Of a stretch of DNA of 8,980 nt, positions 5,442 to 8,980 are shown one piece after another; position 1 is the stretch's first letter, and every line of letters starts with the position of its first letter. The notes under the pieces were generated by a model. The model did not search any database, was not told the DNA's origin, and saw only the letters and a list, made by a program, of their open reading frames with translations. The DNA comes from an uncultured Sphingomonas sp. Lineage in GTDB: Bacteria > Pseudomonadota > Alphaproteobacteria > Sphingomonadales > Sphingomonadaceae. The stretch covers positions 1-8,980 of the forward strand of contig CAMLSA010000117.1 of NCBI GenBank assembly GCA_946482655.1. The letters run 5' to 3'. The position numbers were made by a program, and so were the translations under genes.

Positions 5442-6653
5442 GTGCCTTCCGCGCCAGGTCGGACAGCGTCGGGTTCGGTCGTGATCCGGCCGGCGACGAT
5501 AGATCGGGGTACCACCGAACGGGTGGTGTTCGGCCTGCCCGCCGCGCAGGCGGTCGCCGAACAGGCCGCGATGATCGATGCCCGGCGCGTCTTCGTCCTG
5601 GCAACGGGGACACTCGCCCGCGCAACCGATGAAGTCGACACCATCGTCGCGGCGTTGGGCGACCGCTACGCGGCCACCTTCACCGGGGTCGGAGCCCGCA
5701 CACCGATGGTCGACGTCATCGAGGCGACCCGCGCCGCGCGCATCGCGCGAACCGATCTCATCGTCACGGTCGGCGGCGGATCGGTCACCGACGCGGGCAA
5801 GATCATTGCGCTTGGGCTCAAAGCCGGCATAGAGGGCATGGACGACGTGGCGCCGCTGCTCGATCGGTATCGCTGGAGCAGCCCGCGCTCCGACGCGGCG
5901 AGCGCGCCCGACGTGCCGCTCATCTGCGTACCGACCACGCTGTCGGGCGGCGAGCTCAACAGCGCCGGGGCCGCGAACGATCCGGTGCTCGGCAAGCTCG
6001 CGTTCGGCCATGTCGCGGGTGCGCCGCTCGCGATCGTCTATGATCCCTGGATCGTCCGGCACACGCCTGACGATCTGTGGCTCTATACCGGCATCCGCTC
6101 AGTGGATCATGCGGTCGAGACGATCGCATCGCTGCGCTCCAATATCTATTGCGATGCGATCGCCACGACCGCGCTGCGCCTGCTTGCCGATGGCCTCGCA
6201 AGCTGCCGCCGTGATTTTGGCGATATCGAAGCGCGGCTCAAATGCCAGATCGGCGCCTGGCAATCGATGGTCGCTATCCGGACGGGCGTACCGATGGGCG
6301 CCAGCCATGCGCTCAGCCACGGCCTGTCGGGAATCGCCGGTGTCGCGCATGGCCTCAATTCCTGTGTCGTGCTGTCCGCCGTTCAGCAATGGAACGCGTC
6401 GGCAGTCCCCGAACGTCTTGCGATGGTAAGCGCCGCACTCGGCGATCCGGCCGTTCCGGCCCATATCTTGATCGAACGGCTGATCTCGTCGCTGGGGCTG
6501 CCGTATCGCCTTGCCCATATCGGGATCGGCGACGACCCGGATCGCATGGCCGCGATCGCCGACTATGCGCTCACCATTCCTTGGGCGAGGACCAACCCGC
6601 GGCCGGTCGAAGGCCGCGCCGAGCTGCTCGAAATCCTCGCGCTCGCGCGCTGA
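5442..6653 (+). CDS. Iron-containing alcohol dehydrogenase, maleylacetate-reductase-like
   Basis: A 403-residue group III alcohol dehydrogenase. The nucleotide-binding GGGSVTDAGK is at 111-120 and PTTLSGGELNSAG at 164-176, both hallmarks of the family that includes FucO and maleylacetate reductases. The C-terminal helical domain has TGIRSVDHAVET (216-227) with His223, SHALSH (288-293) with His289 and His293, and AHGLN (302-306) with His303. The three metal histidines are thus present, but the Asp of the TGxDAxxH motif is Arg219. It probably interconverts an alcohol or a carbonyl, or reduces an enoate, with NAD(P)H. The start is uncertain: GTG 5442 has AAAGAGG only one base away; GTG 5481 is possible but has no good ribosome binding site. 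No ATG lies between the upstream in-frame stop near 5362 and the conserved VVFG motif. It is divergent from the SnoaL-like gene and convergent with the GntR gene. Confidence 0.88.
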   Translation: MPSAPGRTASGSVVIRPATIDRGTTERVVFGLPAAQAVAEQAAMIDARRVFVLATGTLARATDEVDTIVAALGDRYAATFTGVGARTPMVDVIEATRAARIARTDLIVTVGGGSVTDAGKIIALGLKAGIEGMDDVAPLLDRYRWSSPRSDAASAPDVPLICVPTTLSGGELNSAGAANDPVLGKLAFGHVAGAPLAIVYDPWIVRHTPDDLWLYTGIRSVDHAVETIASLRSNIYCDAIATTALRLLADGLASCRRDFGDIEARLKCQIGAWQSMVAIRTGVPMGASHALSHGLSGIAGVAHGLNSCVVLSAVQQWNASAVPERLAMVSAALGDPAVPAHILIERLISSLGLPYRLAHIGIGDDPDRMAAIADYALTIPWARTNPRPVEGRAELLEILALAR

Positions 6654-6720
6654 GGCGGGCGGCCACCCGGCGACACGCGATGGCGAGAGGTCAAGCCGCG
6701 ATGGCGCGAGCTGCATCGTG

Positions 6721-6736
6721 TCGCCTCGACAGGCGA
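6721..6736. terminator. Hairpin 1 between convergent ADH and GntR genes
   Basis: TCGCCT and AGGCGA form a perfect six-base stem with a CGAC loop. It lies between the convergent stops at 6653 and 6809, three bases from a second hairpin. No T tract follows, so an intrinsic terminator role is tentative. Confidence 0.35.
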
Positions 6737-6739
6737 TCA

Positions 6740-6755
6740 GGCAAGGCGTCTTGCC
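6740..6755. terminator. Hairpin 2 between convergent ADH and GntR genes
   Basis: GGCAAG and CTTGCC form a perfect six-base stem with a GCGT loop. Together with the neighbouring stem at 6721-6736 it gives a tandem hairpin in the 155-base convergent spacer, a plausible two-way transcription stop or mRNA 3'-end stabiliser. Confidence 0.35.
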
Positions 6756-6808
6756 GCCGCATGTGAGCGTAGATGCATCCCGGACCAGGAGTTGATACCG
6801 AGTCCCAC

Positions 6809-7582
6809 TCAAAAATTTGACTCTGTGATAGCTGATCCGGACTCGATCTCGTCATTGTCTCCGTAGATGCGCGCGAGCTCCTGGTGATATCTTGGCGTCA
6901 TTCTGTAGTGCTGTGCCGTGGCGTCCGCGACCGCACCAGGATCGCGTGCGGCGATCGCCTCGAACATCCCACGATGATCCCGGAGCGCCTGACCGAGCAA
7001 TTGATCCCGATCAGCTTCGCTCATTCCCTTGAAGTAAAACTGGTAACGATAGGAACGCAGTTTCGCTTCGTTGAGCCGGTAGTTCTCCGAAAGAGCGCGG
7101 TTGCCAGCGGCATCGACGATCTGCCGGTGATGTTCGTTATTGGCCGCCATGAAGCCATGCCAATCCTTCAACGCGTGCATCCTCGCCATCCGGTAATATG
7201 TCTCACCGATCGCGGCGAACTGTGCTTCGCTCGCGGAAGTGCAGGCGATCTGCCCCGCGGCAGTCTCCATGATCCTCAGCAAGTCCAGAATGTCCAGGAT
7301 GTCCTTGCGCGAATAGCGGACCAACTTGGCGCCGCAGTTGGGCACAAGCTCGATTAGCCCCTCGGCCGCAATCGCCTTAAGTGCCTCCCGCAACGGGCCG
7401 CGCGACGTACTGAGCCGATCGCACAGGCATCGCTCAAGCAACTGGTTATCCTCGGTCAGTTCCCCTTCGATGATCAGATCGCGGAGCATCGCGACCAGCG
7501 AGAAATGCGCGGGGAGCCTGACCACAGAGCCGCGTTCCGCCTTGCGCGGAGACGACCGCAACTCATCTGCGTTGATTTTCAT
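6809..7582 (-). CDS. GntR-family transcriptional regulator, FadR subfamily (FCD domain)
   Basis: A 257-residue DNA-binding regulator. The N-terminal winged helix-turn-helix spans about 25-90: LVAMLRDLIIEGEL (29-42), the recognition region LSTSRGPLREALKAIAAEGL (57-76) and the wing VPNCGAKLVRY (80-90). The C-terminal all-helical FCD ligand domain follows, with LLRIMETAAG (101-110), NNEHHRQIVDAAGN (148-161), DHRGMFEAI (202-210) and AQHYRM (223-228). His152, His203 and His225 match the positions that bind metal or carboxylate ligands in this subfamily. Such proteins usually repress neighbouring catabolic genes and release DNA on binding an organic acid. A 24-residue basic tail precedes the winged helix. 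The gene lies 98 bases after the cupin gene on the same strand. GGGG six bases before ATG 7582 is a modest ribosome binding site. Palindromes at 8232-8245 and 8371-8383 are candidate targets. Confidence 0.93.
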   Translation of the reverse strand: MKINADELRSSPRKAERGSVVRLPAHFSLVAMLRDLIIEGELTEDNQLLERCLCDRLSTSRGPLREALKAIAAEGLIELVPNCGAKLVRYSRKDILDILDLLRIMETAAGQIACTSASEAQFAAIGETYYRMARMHALKDWHGFMAANNEHHRQIVDAAGNRALSENYRLNEAKLRSYRYQFYFKGMSEADRDQLLGQALRDHRGMFEAIAARDPGAVADATAQHYRMTPRYHQELARIYGDNDEIESGSAITESNF

Positions 7583-7680
7583 TCCAGACCCCGCCCTTCA
7601 ATTGCTCGGCAGCCCGACGCGGCCGATATCCCTTCCGATCGACCCATCCGATCAACCGAACGAATCTTGGAGAAAGGGCT

Positions 7681-8193
7681 TCATTCCGGATGGGCCCCGA
7701 CGATGAACGCCGCGTAGATGCACGGCTCGTCATAGTGGTTGCGCCATGCATGGATCGCGCCTGCCATGACTAAGCAGTCGCCCGGCCCGAGAGTCCGCGT
7801 CTCACCGCTGTCGAGTACGATATCCACTTTGCCCGAGACAATCACCTCAAGATCGACCGAGTCCGACCGGTGCATGTCGGCAGCCTGCCCTTCCTGATGT
7901 TCGGCGCCCTCGGCGCCGGCGGAACCGAGATCGAATCGGCCGGCGGACTTGGCGGGGAAGCATACCAATGCGAATTTCAAGCCGCCGGGCGCCGGAAAGG
8001 ATCGGTCGGCCGGCGCCTCGCCGATGATGCGGGGCAGAACAGGCGGGCCCTTCAGTTCCCAAAGATAGGCAGCTTCCACCACGCCCGGCAAGTCAAGTCG
8101 CGCCGGCGGCGGGCCCTCGACGAAACGGCCGGTCCCGTCCTCGGATCGAGTGGCGATAATCAGCCTGACATCGCTCAGATCTTTGACCATCAT
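7681..8193 (-). CDS. Cupin-domain protein
   Basis: A 170-residue protein with one cupin beta-barrel in its second half. Cupin motif 1 is read in MHRSDSVDLEVIVSG (107-121), with His108 and Glu116 as likely metal ligands. Motif 2 is PGDCLVMAGAIHAWRN (137-152), with His148. Motif 1 departs from the textbook HxH form, having His-Arg-Ser-Asp, as in many small cupins of this GD-xxx-G-xx-HAWRN type. Residues 1-95 carry a conserved-looking strand segment (RRFVEGPPP-like GRFVEGPPP at 22-30, then AYLWEL at 42-47) and may form a second, degenerate barrel. The role could be a metal-dependent oxygenase or isomerase, or small-molecule binding. ATG 8193 has AAAGG five bases upstream; the next codon is also ATG. 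It is probably co-transcribed with the GntR gene downstream. Confidence 0.88.
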   Translation of the reverse strand: MMVKDLSDVRLIIATRSEDGTGRFVEGPPPARLDLPGVVEAAYLWELKGPPVLPRIIGEAPADRSFPAPGGLKFALVCFPAKSAGRFDLGSAGAEGAEHQEGQAADMHRSDSVDLEVIVSGKVDIVLDSGETRTLGPGDCLVMAGAIHAWRNHYDEPCIYAAFIVGAHPE

Positions 8194-8231
8194 CTTCGCC
8201 TTTCCATAACGTCCAACCCCTTTTCGACCAA

Positions 8232-8245
8232 TTGATTCCGATCAA
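8232..8245. promoter_or_regulatory. Inverted repeat TTGAT-tccg-ATCAA upstream of the cupin gene
   Basis: Perfect five-base arms around a four-base centre, 39 bases upstream of the cupin ATG. The right half (TCCGATCAA, 8237-8245) recurs at 7647-7655 upstream of the GntR gene. Position and symmetry suit a repressor operator, the local GntR protein being the obvious candidate. Confidence 0.35.
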
Positions 8246-8370
8246 GATTCATCAGCCAGCAAGTCACACGCGAGACCATTCTCCCGTGGCGCCTTCCAAA
8301 CTCCTTACCCGGCAACCGAAGCTTATTCTCGACGAGAGCCGATCACCTCCACAATATATCTTCCTCTTGT

Positions 8371-8383
8371 CTGGTCGAACCAG
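8371..8383. promoter_or_regulatory. Palindrome CTGGT-cga-ACCAG, FadR-type operator candidate
   Basis: The core TGGTnnnACCA has the same form as the known FadR operator core of the GntR family. It lies 7 bases past the monooxygenase stop and 177 bases before the cupin start. It could bind the GntR/FCD protein encoded downstream. As a hairpin it could instead be a weak terminator, but no T tract follows on the minus strand. Confidence 0.35.
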
Positions 8384-8389
8384 GCCTAT

Positions 8390-8980
8390 TTACCGACTGT
8401 AAGCATGTGCCGGATGGTTGGAAGGAACCCTGGGGCCGCGGCCGAACATCTTCTCACGCAAGGTTCCGGGCGCATATTCGCTCTGCATCAGACCCCGCCG
8501 TCGCAGTTCGGGGGCGATATGGTCGACGAAATCGCCGAACGTGCCAGGCAGCGTGATGTAGAAGATGTTCACGCCATCGACTCCGGCGGCTCGATATTCC
8601 TCGAGCCGATCGGCGATCGTCTCGGGGGTGCCCACGATACGCCACTGGCGGCTCGAGAAATTGACGAGGTCCCGAACCGTCGCGACCTTGCCCCTCGGCA
8701 TCGAATCGATCACCACCTGCAGGCCTCCGCGCATGCCTTGAGCTACGTCCATCAGATCGATGAGCCTTGCGTCCGGATCGAGCTTCGAGACGTCGAGCCC
8801 GATCGAGCCGCCTCGCAACAGAAGCTCGGCCTCAGGGCTGATATAGCTTTCCAGATCCGCTTCCTTGCGGCGCGCTTCCTCTTCTGTCGAGCCCACGACG
8901 AAGGTCAGACCCTCTATGAACAATATGTCCTCCCGCCGACGACCAGCGGCGGCCGCACTTTGGCTGATGGCCCGGATTCG
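8390..8980 (-). CDS. NtaA/SnaA/DszA-family flavin-dependent monooxygenase, C-terminal part (truncated by window edge)
   Basis: The frame is open from the right edge to TAA at 8390, giving 196 residues, the C-terminal part of a protein that is usually about 430-460 residues. The TTG at 8921-8923 is internal, because codons upstream of it continue the family pattern (ISQSAAAAGRRREDILFIEG). Members are class C two-component monooxygenases with a luciferase-like barrel that use FMNH2 from a separate reductase to attack nitrilotriacetate, dibenzothiophene sulfone, pristinamycin precursors and similar molecules. Visible C-terminal blocks are VGSTEEEARRKEADLESY, IVGTPETIADRLEEYRAAGV, FGDFVDHIAPELRRRGL and YAPGTLREKMFG. 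The flavin and substrate pocket lies outside the window. It is upstream of the cupin gene on the same strand after a 196-base gap. No reductase is seen here. The substrate is unknown. Confidence 0.9.
   Translation of the reverse strand, partial: RIRAISQSAAAAGRRREDILFIEGLTFVVGSTEEEARRKEADLESYISPEAELLLRGGSIGLDVSKLDPDARLIDLMDVAQGMRGGLQVVIDSMPRGKVATVRDLVNFSSRQWRIVGTPETIADRLEEYRAAGVDGVNIFYITLPGTFGDFVDHIAPELRRRGLMQSEYAPGTLREKMFGRGPRVPSNHPAHAYSR

Noticed and set aside
4762..5484. Long open frame on the plus strand opposite the SnoaL-like gene
   Set aside because: It is antisense to a clear SnoaL-like protein and crosses the divergent spacer into the dehydrogenase start. Its product shows no family motifs. 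GC-rich DNA often leaves such frames open.
5511..5527. ACCACC-gaacg-GGTGGT inverted repeat
   Set aside because: It lies inside the alcohol dehydrogenase coding region, where it encodes the conserved stretch ending in RVVFG. It is explained by codons.
6998..7013. 15 of 16 match of this GntR coding segment to 8229-8244 upstream of the cupin gene
   Set aside because: By rough estimate, one such near-match is expected about by chance among all position pairs in the window, and this copy lies within coding sequence.
8921..8923. TTG as the start of a short monooxygenase-like gene
   Set aside because: The frame continues open to the right edge with family-like sequence, so the TTG is an internal leucine codon of a truncated longer gene.
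1..8980. CRISPR arrays, insertion sequences, tRNA or rRNA genes
   Set aside because: No regularly spaced repeats, transposase motifs, terminal inverted repeats with target duplications, or tRNA/rRNA signatures were seen on reading.

Overview
This GC-rich window reads like accessory catabolic DNA from an alphaproteobacterium. A sphingomonad-type host is my best guess from the protein flavour, codon use and gene mix, but no taxonomic marker is present. There are ten protein genes: eight complete and two cut by the window edges. I see no rRNA, tRNA, transposase, integrase or CRISPR array.

Layout from left to right: (1) the 5' part of a CoA-acylating methylmalonate-semialdehyde dehydrogenase gene (-), running off the left edge; (2) a 388-base divergent spacer with a long imperfect hairpin; (3) a small VOC-superfamily metalloprotein (+); (4) a TauD/TfdA-type Fe(II)/2-oxoglutarate dioxygenase (-); (5) a Gal80-like Gfo/Idh/MocA protein (-) with an EWP triad in place of the catalytic EKP; (6) a classical SDR dehydrogenase (+); (7) a SnoaL-like/NTF2-fold protein (-); (8) an iron-containing alcohol dehydrogenase of the maleylacetate-reductase-like branch (+); (9) a FadR-type GntR/FCD regulator (-); (10) a cupin protein (-); (11) the C-terminal part of an NtaA/SnaA/DszA-type flavin monooxygenase (-), running off the right edge.

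Functionally this is a mix of oxygenases (flavin monooxygenase, 2-oxoglutarate dioxygenase, possibly the VOC protein or cupin), dehydrogenases (SDR, Fe-ADH), a small dehydratase/isomerase-like fold (SnoaL) and a CoA-forming aldehyde dehydrogenase that could feed C3/C2 acyl-CoA into central metabolism. A local FCD regulator fits substrate-inducible control. The substrate cannot be read from the sequence. I infer degradation of an aromatic, ether-linked or terpenoid/steroid-like organic compound. No single described pathway that I recognise has this gene set in this order.

Organisation is unusual for a catabolic locus. Across most of the window, genes alternate in divergent and convergent pairs (mmsA/VOC, Gal80-like/SDR and SnoaL/ADH divergent; VOC/TauD, SDR/SnoaL and ADH/GntR convergent). 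Control is therefore probably spread over several divergent promoter regions rather than one operon. The most distinctive molecular points are substitutions at normally conserved catalytic or metal positions in three oxidoreductases (Gal80-like, SDR, Fe-ADH) and two palindromes, one of TGGTnnnACCA form, ahead of the cupin-GntR pair.
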